A DNA stretch of 56,479 bases from Gammaproteobacteria bacterium (GTDB lineage Bacteria; Pseudomonadota; Gammaproteobacteria; UBA9214). The position numbers and the translations under genes are program-made. The notes beneath the pieces were generated by a model that saw only the letters and a list, made by a program, of their open reading frames with translations, was not told the origin of the DNA and searched no databases. Location: NCBI GenBank assembly GCA_020344335.1, contig CP070821.1, positions 383,626 to 440,104 of the forward strand, written 5' to 3'. Positions 8,935 through 17,700 of the stretch are shown one piece after another. Numbering within the stretch: the stretch's first letter is position 1; each line of letters begins with the position of its first letter.

Positions 8935-9423
8935 ATGATCCGCTCATCCTCAAAAAGACAGTGGTACGCCAGGCGGGATGGCGCGGTGCGCGGCCCGTTT
9001 CTGGATGAGTATGTCGAACGTTATATCCTGCTCGGGAGAATCCGTTTGAACGACGAACTGAGCCAGGACAGGAAATCATGGGAACCAGTTATGAATTTTC
9101 CGGAACTGTTCCCGGAGGAACTCAGCGGCTTGTCCAGCTGGGACGACTATAACGAACTTGTGATGGCGCGTATCCGATATGATGAACGCGTTTCCGAACG
9201 GCGCAGGAATGACCGCATGCTGGCGGCGGGGGAAGACCGCCGCAAACTGGCGGATCGCCGGCGTGCAGGCACTACTGCCGGATTTTTCAGGTACCTGCTG
9301 TATGAAATTCCGTTGTCACGGCACAGCGATTCTGAGTATACGTTCCATTCTACCCGGCTGTTACTGCTGACAGCCTTGCTTGCCTGCCTGGTGGCGGCCT
9401 ATTTCAGCACTGCACTGCGATAG
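8935..9423 (+). CDS. GYF-like (DUF4339-type) tail-anchored hypothetical protein
   Basis: A 162-residue protein. Residues 9-60 resemble the small GYF_2/DUF4339 module: WYARRDGAVRGPF, then ILLGRIRLNDELSQD and a tryptophan in SWEPV. The middle is very rich in Arg, Glu and Asp (about 75-115), and a single hydrophobic helix lies near the end (about 140-159). This suggests a cytoplasmic adaptor anchored by its C-terminus. It follows fliA by 35 bp on the same strand and may be co-transcribed. The 3' end overlaps the opposing amrA gene by 25 bp. The function is unknown. Confidence 0.65.
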   Translation: MIRSSSKRQWYARRDGAVRGPFLDEYVERYILLGRIRLNDELSQDRKSWEPVMNFPELFPEELSGLSSWDDYNELVMARIRYDERVSERRRNDRMLAAGEDRRKLADRRRAGTTAGFFRYLLYEIPLSRHSDSEYTFHSTRLLLLTALLACLVAAYFSTALR

Positions 9424-10034
9424 GAAAGACCGGCTTTCTCAATATTATCAACCAGTTCCGAAAACGTCTCCGTGGAATACCGCATAACCCCGATACTGTC
9501 TGACCAGTAGTCTGCCGCGAGTCCGGCCTTGAGTTTCAGTTGCCGCAGAAAGATTGCCGGATCGGGCAGGGTTTCCCACACAGAGGGCAAAAACGTACCG
9601 CGTGCCGACCGGTCACTCAATATCAGTCCGTCAATACCGGACCGCAGTTTATCGACAAGCTCCTGTTCGGAAGTAAATTCTATCTTTTCCGGTATGCTGA
9701 GTATCGAGATCTGCAATGTGAGCCCGGACATCTCTTCAGGTGCAAGTGGTGGAAAACGCGGATCCCTGAAGGCTGCTGCCCAGGCATTCTTCGCTACATC
9801 ATCTCCGAGCGCGGCACGGGCTTCGAGTGTGCCAATACAACCACGCAGTCCGTCACCTGTTTTCAGGGTAACAAATGACGCATGTTTTTCCGTCAGCCAG
9901 GCAGGACTTTTGGCCAGTTCAATCTGCAAGGGCCGGTTGTATTCAAAACCGTGGCGGATCGAGTCGCACGCCAGACTCAGCAGTGTTTGCTGCTGGTGTG
10001 CCGAATAATCGGTCTCTAATTCAATTGACGGCAT
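9399..10034 (-). CDS. amrA: AMMECR1-domain protein (AmmeMemoRadiSam A)
   Basis: A 211-residue AMMECR1-family protein with the signature LRGCIGTLEA and the conserved FRDPRFPPL. The ATG at 10034 is chosen because the frame upstream overlaps the neighbouring gene in full and lacks AMMECR1 sequence; the resulting overlap with amrB is 14 bp. The biochemical role is not settled. AMMECR1 and Memo proteins usually occur with a radical SAM enzyme in the AmmeMemoRadiSam set, and no such gene lies next to this pair. The gene is read tail to tail with the GYF-like gene. Confidence 0.85.
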   Translation of the reverse strand: MPSIELETDYSAHQQQTLLSLACDSIRHGFEYNRPLQIELAKSPAWLTEKHASFVTLKTGDGLRGCIGTLEARAALGDDVAKNAWAAAFRDPRFPPLAPEEMSGLTLQISILSIPEKIEFTSEQELVDKLRSGIDGLILSDRSARGTFLPSVWETLPDPAIFLRQLKLKAGLAADYWSDSIGVMRYSTETFSELVDNIEKAGLSYRSAVLK

Positions 10035-10806
10035 AGGTGCCGTACCCGACCACACGGTCCTTTGGTCCCGCGGTATCTCCCGAGTTGCGCAGATCGAGCG
10101 TGGTAACGTGCATGTCGTGCTGTTTTGCAAAAAGTAACAGTCCGGCCACCGGAGTTCTTCCGCAGGCGTGATTGTGGTCAATGGCCTGGTAATCAAGTGC
10201 TTCAATGAAAGTCGAGGTTTCCCGGTCCATTCGGGTAGCCGTTTCATAGCTGTGATAGTGACTGAGGTCAGAACTGACAATTACCAGGGTATCGGGCCCG
10301 CTCCAGGCCCGCTCCAGTATGCCGGCGACGTCAGCAGCACTGGCATCTCCAACAACGAGGGGAACGAGGCTGAACGTGCCGAGCGTTCTCTGCAAAAACG
10401 GCAAGTGAACTTCCAGGCTGTGTTCCAGTTCGTGTGCTGCGTCCATATAGTGGATCTGCGGCAGTTTTTCCAGTTCACGCATGACCGTCTGATCGAGTGG
10501 CACACTGCCGAGCGGGGTGGCGAAGTCGGTGACTGAGCTCATCGCAAGTCCCTGGAACGGAACCCGGTGTGCAGGTCCGAGCAATATGACACGGCTGATG
10601 GGAGTGTCGCGGTTCAGCAGGCAGGCATAACCCGAGGCGGCTACCGGACCGGAATAGATATATCCGGCATGGGGGACGATGAGTGCCTTCGGTGCCGGCA
10701 GGTCGGTTTCTGCCTCGCGCAGCATGGCATCGACCATGGCCCCGAGGGTCTGCCTGTCGGCCGGGTAAAAACTGCCGGCAACGGCGGGGTGTCTTGTCGT
10801 TCCCAT
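10021..10806 (-). CDS. amrB: MEMO1-family protein (AmmeMemoRadiSam B)
   Basis: A 261-residue Memo-like protein related to class III extradiol dioxygenases. Visible motifs are AGSFYPAD near the start, VPHAGYIYSGPVAA with the first conserved His, LGPAHR, and SSDLSHYH. These His and Asp residues form the presumed metal pocket of the family. It sits 66 bp downstream of glgB on the same strand and overlaps amrA, so amrB-amrA are one unit. The physiological reaction is unknown. Confidence 0.88.
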   Translation of the reverse strand: MGTTRHPAVAGSFYPADRQTLGAMVDAMLREAETDLPAPKALIVPHAGYIYSGPVAASGYACLLNRDTPISRVILLGPAHRVPFQGLAMSSVTDFATPLGSVPLDQTVMRELEKLPQIHYMDAAHELEHSLEVHLPFLQRTLGTFSLVPLVVGDASAADVAGILERAWSGPDTLVIVSSDLSHYHSYETATRMDRETSTFIEALDYQAIDHNHACGRTPVAGLLLFAKQHDMHVTTLDLRNSGDTAGPKDRVVGYGTYAVN

Positions 10807-10872
10807 ATTGCTGTCCTGATATTGGTTAAATAGGCTGTCTGGCGGGATTTATCAAGCCCCGGAGCGGGTAAA

Positions 10873-13074
10873 TCAGGGCCCCGAATATTGCAGGACGATG
10901 CCCGCCAGCGGCGGGACGGTCATGGCGATAGAATAGGGGCGTCCGGACCAGGGTACGGTATCGGCCACAACCTCTCCACGGTTGCCAAGATCCGATCCGC
11001 CATAATAGCCGGAATTCGAGTTGAACAGCTCGTGATAACTGCCGAGTGCCGGCACGCCAACACGGTATTCGTGCCTGGGTACCGGTGTAAAGTTCACCAC
11101 GATGACCATGAAATTGTTACCGTCACGGCGAATGAAACTGAGCATGGATTCCTCGGCTGCATTGCAGTCGATCCACTCGAATCCGTCGACTGAGAAATCA
11201 TGACGGTGCAGTTCCGGATGCTTGCGGTATAAACGGTTCAGATCGCCGACCAGTGACTGGACGCCCCGATGCAAGTCGTAATCGAGCAAGTACCACTCGA
11301 TGCTGGATTCAAAGCTCCACTCGTGGCCCTGGCCAATCTCGTTACCCATGAACAGGAGTTTCTTGCCGGGAAAGGTGAACATGTAGGTGTACAGCAAGCG
11401 GAGATTGGCAAATCGCTGCCACTCGTCACCGGGCTGCTTGTAGAGCATCGACTGCTTGCCATGAACGACTTCATCATGTGAAAACGGCAGCAGGAAGTTC
11501 TCGGTAAAGGCGTATAGCAACCCGAATGTCAGCTCATTATGATGATATTTCCGGTGTACGCATTCATGCTGCATGTATGAGAGCGAGTCATGCATCCAGC
11601 CCATGTTCCATTTCATGCTAAAGCCCAGTCCGCCGATATCTACAGGCCGGCTGACACTGGGCCAGGCAGTTGATTCCTCCGCTATGATTACCGTACCCGG
11701 AAATTCCCTGTGTGTGACAGTGTTCAGTTCGCGCAGGAAATGCACGGCTTCGAGGTTTTCCCGACCGCCATAAATGTTCGGCAGCCACTCGTCCAGATTG
11801 CGTGAATAATCGTGATACAGCATGGATGCCACGGCATCCACGCGCAGACCGTCTATATGGAATTCTTCCAGCCAGAAAATGGCACTCGCCAGCAGAAAGT
11901 TTTTTACTTCATTACGCCCATAGTTGTAAATCAATGTACCCCAGTCACGGTGTTCACCGCGGCGGGGGTCTTCGTGTTCATACAGGGCAGTGCCATCAAA
12001 GCCGGCAAGTCCAAAATCATCTTTCGGAAAGTGCGCCGGAACCCAGTCCAGCAGCACGCCAATATTATTCTGGTGGCACAGGTTGACAAAGTAACGGAAA
12101 TCATCCGGTGTCCCGTATCGGCTGGTTGGCGCGAAATATCCGGTTGTCTGGTATCCCCAGGAAGCGTCCAGTGGATGCTCGGTAATTGGTAACAGCTCCA
12201 CATGGGTGAATCCTGTTTGCCTGACATAATCAACAAGCTCACGGGCAAGATCACGGTAATTCAGAAAGTTTCCGTTTTCATCCCGCTTCCAGGATCCGAG
12301 ATGCACCTCGTAGACTGAGAATGGCCCTTGCTGCCAGCTGCCTTCACTGCGCTGTTCCAGCCAAACCGCATCCGTCCATTGGAATGTTGACTCCTTGCAG
12401 ACCCGTGTAGCGGTTGCCGGGCGTAATTCGAAATGTTGTCCATATGGGTCTGTTTTCAATACAAGATTGCCACTATGACGGGTGCGTAATTCGTACTTGT
12501 ATTGCTGTCCGCTACCGAGACCCGGAACAAACAGCTCCCAGACACCGCTGCCACCACGGACCCGCATTGGATGGTTGCGCCCATCCCAGCGGTTAAAGTC
12601 CCCGACCACACTGACACGCTCGGCCGAGGGCGCCCACACCGCAAACAGCACCCCGGTGACCCCGTCAATTTTCTTGCGGTGCGAACCGAGTACGCGGTAG
12701 ATATGCCAGTGCGTGCCCTGCCCGAAAAGATGGAGATCGTAGTCAGAGAGTTGGGGAGGAAAACAATAGGGGTCGTAGGCCACATGCTCGGCCCCGTGAC
12801 TGTCACGCCAGATCAGCCGGTAACGCTCGGGTACGCTGCCTGCCTGCCCATGCCATTCGAACAGGTCCGTATCCCCGATGCGATCCAGCGAATAACCGGT
12901 CTCGACAATTCGGACCCAGGCGGCACCAGGTATATGCGCACGCACCATTTCCCGGTCGGCAAGACCGTGTTTCCCGAGCAGGGTAAAGGGATCATGGTGT
13001 CTGGCTTCCAGCAGACGCTGCAGATCGGGACCGGGCTCCAGCGGAAGCACATCATCCGGGTCGGTATGCTGCAT
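10873..13074 (-). CDS. glgB: 1,4-alpha-glucan branching enzyme GlgB
   Basis: A 733-residue GH13 branching enzyme that makes the alpha-1,6 branches of glycogen. It has two N-terminal beta modules ([12 protein letters not shown] near 27-38, then the CBM48 [19 protein letters not shown]), a catalytic barrel with the nucleophile in DGLRVDAV, the acid in [10 protein letters not shown] and LPFSHDEV, and the usual C-terminal domain. Length matches E. coli GlgB (about 730). It is divergent from glgC across a 165-bp gap, so both are likely controlled from that gap. Confidence 0.97.
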   Translation of the reverse strand: MQHTDPDDVLPLEPGPDLQRLLEARHHDPFTLLGKHGLADREMVRAHIPGAAWVRIVETGYSLDRIGDTDLFEWHGQAGSVPERYRLIWRDSHGAEHVAYDPYCFPPQLSDYDLHLFGQGTHWHIYRVLGSHRKKIDGVTGVLFAVWAPSAERVSVVGDFNRWDGRNHPMRVRGGSGVWELFVPGLGSGQQYKYELRTRHSGNLVLKTDPYGQHFELRPATATRVCKESTFQWTDAVWLEQRSEGSWQQGPFSVYEVHLGSWKRDENGNFLNYRDLARELVDYVRQTGFTHVELLPITEHPLDASWGYQTTGYFAPTSRYGTPDDFRYFVNLCHQNNIGVLLDWVPAHFPKDDFGLAGFDGTALYEHEDPRRGEHRDWGTLIYNYGRNEVKNFLLASAIFWLEEFHIDGLRVDAVASMLYHDYSRNLDEWLPNIYGGRENLEAVHFLRELNTVTHREFPGTVIIAEESTAWPSVSRPVDIGGLGFSMKWNMGWMHDSLSYMQHECVHRKYHHNELTFGLLYAFTENFLLPFSHDEVVHGKQSMLYKQPGDEWQRFANLRLLYTYMFTFPGKKLLFMGNEIGQGHEWSFESSIEWYLLDYDLHRGVQSLVGDLNRLYRKHPELHRHDFSVDGFEWIDCNAAEESMLSFIRRDGNNFMVIVVNFTPVPRHEYRVGVPALGSYHELFNSNSGYYGGSDLGNRGEVVADTVPWSGRPYSIAMTVPPLAGIVLQYSGP

Positions 13075-13239
13075 TACTCAACAGTTCCTGGTATCTGCAA
13101 GCTGTATAGTGAATTATCCTGCGTGATCAGAGGTAACTATACAGGCAAAGAGCTTGGCCATACAATGTTACCCGGCCATGGACACAATAATCTTTGATAC
13201 TCATACAAATCAGTTATTCCTGATCAATCCGTCGAACCG
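13075..13239. promoter_or_regulatory. Divergent glgB/glgC control region
   Basis: The 165-bp gap between the two divergent starts must hold promoters for both directions. I see AT-rich stretches (near 13103-13115 and 13185-13225), but no sigma-70 pair strong enough to name, and no clear operator palindrome. Confidence 0.4.
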
Positions 13240-14508
13240 ATGACATCGCAAAATACCCACCGTTTTGTCAGTCGGCTGACCCGCGCCACGCTGGCACTGG
13301 TGCTTGCCGGCGGCCGTGGATCAAGGCTGAAACAGCTGACGCTCTGGCGCGCAAAACCGGCCGTTCCGTTTGGTGGCAAGTTCCGCATCATCGATTTTCC
13401 ATTATCCAACTGTGTGAACTCGGGAATCCGGATGATGGGCGTTCTGACACAGTACAAGGCTCACTCCCTGATCCAGCATATTCAGCAGGGCTGGGGATTC
13501 CTGCGTGGTGAATTCAAGGAATTCATCGAGCTGCTGCCGGCCCAGCAACGCATAGAGAGTTCCTGGTATGCAGGGACCGCCGATGCGGTCTATCAGAATC
13601 TGGATATTATCCGGACCCACCAGCCGGAATACGTCCTGATTCTCGCGGGTGACCATGTCTACAAGATGGATTACGGGCCAATGATTGCCCAGCACGTCGA
13701 AAAACAGGCGGACCTGACGGTCGGCTGTATTGAAGTCCCGGTCGAACAGGCGCGTGCCTTTGGCGTTATGTCAGTCGAGGACGACGGACGGGTAATCGAA
13801 TTCACGGAGAAACCGGAAGCACCGCAAACCATCCCGGGTTCACCCGGGACGAGCCTGGTTTCCATGGGGATCTATGTTTTCAACACAGACTTCCTGTATG
13901 AACAACTTATTCATGATGCCGATGTCCCGTACTCAACCCATGACTTTGGGCATGACATCATCCCGCGGATCATCAGGAAATACAGCGTCTACTCCTACCC
14001 ATTCAGGAAATCGCCGGGCAGTGACAGGGCTTACTGGCGTGATGTCGGTACTGTGGATGCCTTCTGGGAAGCCAACCTGGAGCTCATCGGGGTGTTGCCG
14101 GAGCTCAATCTCTACGATGAGAAATGGCCAATCTGGACGTACCAGGAACAGTTGCCACCGGCAAAATTTGTCTTCGATGACGACGACCGGCGCGGCATGG
14201 CAGTGGATTCCATGGTCTCGGGTGGCTGCCTGATTTCTGGTGCCACGGTACGTCATTCGCTGTTGTTTTCCAATGTCCGGGTGAGTTCCTATTCCATACT
14301 GGAAGATGCCGTAGTCCTGCCGAATGTCGTGATCGGACGTAATTGCCGGATCAACAAGGCGATCGTTGACAAGGGCTGCTCTCTCCCGGAAGGGACCGTG
14401 ATCGGTGAAGACCTGACAGTCGATGCGGAACGCTATTACGTCAGTCCTGCCGGGGTAGTCCTCGTGAGTCCGGAAATGCTGGGACAGGAACTACACCATG
14501 TCCGCTGA
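13240..14508 (+). CDS. glgC: Glucose-1-phosphate adenylyltransferase GlgC
   Basis: A 422-residue ADP-glucose pyrophosphorylase that makes the glucosyl donor for glycogen synthesis. The nucleotidyltransferase start [13 protein letters not shown] is followed by [34 protein letters not shown] and the left-handed beta-helix C-terminal domain ([20 protein letters not shown] and on) are all present. Length matches bacterial GlgC. Its last 11 bases overlap the GH57 gene, so the two are coupled. Confidence 0.97.
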   Translation: MTSQNTHRFVSRLTRATLALVLAGGRGSRLKQLTLWRAKPAVPFGGKFRIIDFPLSNCVNSGIRMMGVLTQYKAHSLIQHIQQGWGFLRGEFKEFIELLPAQQRIESSWYAGTADAVYQNLDIIRTHQPEYVLILAGDHVYKMDYGPMIAQHVEKQADLTVGCIEVPVEQARAFGVMSVEDDGRVIEFTEKPEAPQTIPGSPGTSLVSMGIYVFNTDFLYEQLIHDADVPYSTHDFGHDIIPRIIRKYSVYSYPFRKSPGSDRAYWRDVGTVDAFWEANLELIGVLPELNLYDEKWPIWTYQEQLPPAKFVFDDDDRRGMAVDSMVSGGCLISGATVRHSLLFSNVRVSSYSILEDAVVLPNVVIGRNCRINKAIVDKGCSLPEGTVIGEDLTVDAERYYVSPAGVVLVSPEMLGQELHHVR

Positions 14509-16204
14509 CCAGCGCCTCAATGTTGTCCTGTGCTGGCACATGCACCAGCCGCAATACTGTGACCTCATCAGCGGCAACTATGAGCTGCCGTGGACCTACC
14601 TGCACGCGACCAAGGACTATATCGACATGGCCGCCCACCTGGAGGCGGTCCCGTCCGCCCGTGCCGTTGTCAATTTCGCCCCGATTTTGCTTGAACAATT
14701 GTCAGACTATGCCGGGCAGGTACGCGGTTTCCTCTCTGAAAACAAGCCATTGCGTGATCCCCTGCTGGGAGCGCTGGCTAATCCGGTGCTGCCCAGTAGC
14801 AAGGAAAAACGCATGGCACTGGTCAGTGCCTGTCTCCGGGTCAACGAGCTGCGCTCGATCAATCGTTTTCCCAGTTTCCAGTCACTGGCCGAAATGGCCG
14901 GCTGGTTTCGAGATCACCCGACGGGCATGCTGTATGTCGGTGACCAGTTTGTAACCGATCTGCTGGTCTGGTACCACCTGGCCTGGATGGGTGAAACCGT
15001 GCGGCGCAATAATGACCAGATCAAGCAGTTGATCGAGAAAGGTCACGGCTTCACGCTCCAGGAACGCCGCCAGCTGCTCAAGCTCATCGGCGAGCTGCTA
15101 TCCTCTGTAATTGACCGCTACCGGGTGCTCGCCGAGCGTGGCCAGATCGAGCTTGCCATGTCGCCCTATGCCCACCCGATCATCCCGCTGCTGCTGGATC
15201 TGGATTCCGCCCGCGAGGCGATGCCGGATATCGAGATGCCACTCCTGAAGCGCTACCCCGGTGGCGAGGAACGGGTGTGCTGGCACATCCACGAAGGTAT
15301 TGACACCTTTGAACAGTTTTTCGGGCAACGCCCGACCGGTTGCTGGCCTTCGGAAGGGGCTATCAGCGAGGCCACGCTGGCGATACTGGAAAGACATGGA
15401 TTTAACTGGGCAGCCAGCGGCGAGTCGGTGTTCCGGCACAGTATCGCGGCTCCCGAGAACAGCGATCTTGCCGATACCAGTCATCACCAGGCCTTTCGGA
15501 TAAAGGATGGAAAACTGGCATGCTTTTTCCGTGATGACGGTCTCTCGGACCTGATCGGGTTTACCTACTCTGACTGGCATGCGGAAGATGCCGTTTCCAA
15601 CCTGATAGAACACCTGGAAAACATTGCACAGGGTACAAAGGGCCATGAACATCCGGTCGTGTCCATCATACTCGACGGGGAAAATGCCTGGGAACACTTC
15701 CCGGAAAACGGCTACTACTTTCTGAATACACTATACAAACGACTTTCGAATCATCCGAAAATGAAAATGACCACCTATTCGGAGTACCTGGAATCAGCAC
15801 CCGCAAAACAATCGTTAAACCGGCTGATTGGTGGCAGCTGGGTCTACGGCACATTTTCAACATGGATTGGTAATACTGACAAGAACCGCGGCTGGGACAT
15901 GCTCGGCGATGCCAAGCGAGCCTTTGACGAGGCGGAGACCAATGGCAACCTCGGTGGCGAGCAATTGCTGGCTGCGCGTCATCAGCTGTCTATCTGTGAA
16001 GGCTCGGACTGGTTCTGGTGGTTTGGCGATTACAACCCGACGGATACTGTCAGTGATTTCGAGCACCTGTTCCGGATGCACCTCTCCAATCTGTATAACC
16101 TGCTGGGCCGTGAGCCCCCTGAATATCTGTCACATACCTTCACCCAGGGGGGCGGTGAACCGGTGGGCGGTGGTGTGATGCGGCGCGGACAGTACACCGG
16201 CTGA
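14498..16204 (+). CDS. Glycoside hydrolase family 57 alpha-glucan enzyme
   Basis: A 568-residue GH57 protein. It opens with the family signature [12 protein letters not shown]. The likely nucleophile lies in [10 protein letters not shown], and the acid/base aspartate in [15 protein letters not shown]57 includes amylases, 4-alpha-glucanotransferases and branching enzymes, and the exact reaction cannot be told from sequence alone. It has no signal peptide, so it acts on cytoplasmic glucan. It overlaps glgC by 11 bp and is followed by malQ 24 bp later, which places it in glycogen turnover. Confidence 0.9.
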   Translation: MSADQRLNVVLCWHMHQPQYCDLISGNYELPWTYLHATKDYIDMAAHLEAVPSARAVVNFAPILLEQLSDYAGQVRGFLSENKPLRDPLLGALANPVLPSSKEKRMALVSACLRVNELRSINRFPSFQSLAEMAGWFRDHPTGMLYVGDQFVTDLLVWYHLAWMGETVRRNNDQIKQLIEKGHGFTLQERRQLLKLIGELLSSVIDRYRVLAERGQIELAMSPYAHPIIPLLLDLDSAREAMPDIEMPLLKRYPGGEERVCWHIHEGIDTFEQFFGQRPTGCWPSEGAISEATLAILERHGFNWAASGESVFRHSIAAPENSDLADTSHHQAFRIKDGKLACFFRDDGLSDLIGFTYSDWHAEDAVSNLIEHLENIAQGTKGHEHPVVSIILDGENAWEHFPENGYYFLNTLYKRLSNHPKMKMTTYSEYLESAPAKQSLNRLIGGSWVYGTFSTWIGNTDKNRGWDMLGDAKRAFDEAETNGNLGGEQLLAARHQLSICEGSDWFWWFGDYNPTDTVSDFEHLFRMHLSNLYNLLGREPPEYLSHTFTQGGGEPVGGGVMRRGQYTG

Positions 16205-16228
16205 TACCATGTAGCGACGGATAACGGC

Positions 16229-17680
16229 TTGTCGACTCCATTGCAACAAAGGCGTGCCGGTGTGTTGCTGCACCCGACCTCATTGCCCGGCATCGCCGGG
16301 CAGGGCAGTCTCGGACCCGCGGCACGCCGTTTTGTCGACTTGCTGGAGACTTGCGGTTTCAGTGTTTGGCAAACCCTGCCGCTGGGACCGACGCATTCCG
16401 ACTGGTCACCCTACCAGTGCCTGTCCGTCCATGCCGGCAATACCCGCCTGGTCAGCCGCGAGGACCTGGTGAGTCGGGGCTGGCTGGATGCGTCTGCCCT
16501 GGCATCCGGCGACAGCCTGCAGCAGGCCCGTGCGGGTTTTGACCGGGAAGCGGACCCGGCAGAAAAACAGGCCTTCGCTGATTTCAGGGAACAGCATGCG
16601 GGCTGGCTGGATAACTATGCCTTGTACCAGGCAATCCGGCTGGTACACGATCATAAACCGTGGCCTGACTGGCCGGCGCCCCTGCGCAACCGGCACACAC
16701 CGGCACTGGCCAGGTTCCGCAAGTCATGCACGGACAGCATCGAGCAGATCTGTTTCGAGGAATTTCTGTTCTTTACCCAGTGGCATGCCTTGCGCGATTA
16801 TGCGCATCAGCATGGTGTTCTCCTGTTTGGCGATATACCGATCTTCGTCGCCCATGACAGTGCCGATGTCTGGAGTAACCGTGAACTCTTCTCAACTGAC
16901 GATCAGGGAAATCCGGATGTTGTCGCCGGCGTGCCTCCGGACTATTTTTCGGAAACCGGGCAGCGCTGGGGGAACCCCCTGTATCGCTGGGACCGGCTTG
17001 CGGCAGACGACTTTAACTGGTGGCTGGAGCGTGTCAGGTCCCAGCTGGAGTTGTTCGATATCATCCGGCTCGATCATTTTCGCGGTTTTCAACAGTACTG
17101 GGAGATCCCGGCACAGGAAGAAACCGCAATCAACGGACACTGGGTAGATGCGCCGGGCGCGGCGCTGTTTGAGAGGCTTGCAGCGGAATTCGGCGAACTG
17201 CCACTGGTTGCCGAAGACCTTGGCACCATTACCCCGGAGGTGGAAGCGATGCGGCTTCGGTTTGGTCTGCCCGGTATGAAAATCCTGCAATTCGCATTTG
17301 ATGGCGGGCCCGATAACCAGTACCTGCCCCATAACCATGAGCCCCATTCCGTTGTATATACCGGCACGCATGATAATGACACAACGCTGGGCTGGTACGA
17401 GGCTCGCGACCGGGACGGCAAGCAGGATGTGCTCGATTATCTTGGGAATCCACCGGATCCTATGCCATGGCCGGTTATCCGTGCCGCCTTTGCCTCGGTT
17501 GCCCGGCTGGCGATTGTGCCATTTCAGGATATCCTGGCACTGGGCAGCGAACACCGGATGAATACGCCGGGCACAACGAAGGGGAACTGGCAATGGCAAT
17601 TTGACTGGCAGGAGGTGCCGGGCGATCTCCCGGCACACGTGCATGGAATGCTATACCGTTACGCACGCATCCCGGTTTGA
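16229..17680 (+). CDS. malQ: 4-alpha-glucanotransferase MalQ
   Basis: A 483-residue GH77 enzyme that moves maltosyl and longer glucan units between chains. It shows the GH77 entry motif RRAGVLLHPTSLPG, the nucleophile in IIRLDHFRG, the acid in VAEDLGTITPEV and the third acidic residue in YTGTHDNDTT. It begins with TTG at 16229; I accept it because the family N-terminus starts right there and no ATG fits. It is the last gene of the glgC-GH57-malQ unit and runs tail to tail with glgP, 20 bp apart. Confidence 0.95.
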   Translation: MSTPLQQRRAGVLLHPTSLPGIAGQGSLGPAARRFVDLLETCGFSVWQTLPLGPTHSDWSPYQCLSVHAGNTRLVSREDLVSRGWLDASALASGDSLQQARAGFDREADPAEKQAFADFREQHAGWLDNYALYQAIRLVHDHKPWPDWPAPLRNRHTPALARFRKSCTDSIEQICFEEFLFFTQWHALRDYAHQHGVLLFGDIPIFVAHDSADVWSNRELFSTDDQGNPDVVAGVPPDYFSETGQRWGNPLYRWDRLAADDFNWWLERVRSQLELFDIIRLDHFRGFQQYWEIPAQEETAINGHWVDAPGAALFERLAAEFGELPLVAEDLGTITPEVEAMRLRFGLPGMKILQFAFDGGPDNQYLPHNHEPHSVVYTGTHDNDTTLGWYEARDRDGKQDVLDYLGNPPDPMPWPVIRAAFASVARLAIVPFQDILALGSEHRMNTPGTTKGNWQWQFDWQEVPGDLPAHVHGMLYRYARIPV

Positions 17681-17700
17681 TTTGCACCGGGGTTCCGCGC

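Noticed and set aside
12502-13197. A 231-codon plus-strand frame over the start of glgB
   Set aside because: It is antisense to glgB, which has all catalytic motifs; no start signal is seen for the plus-strand frame.
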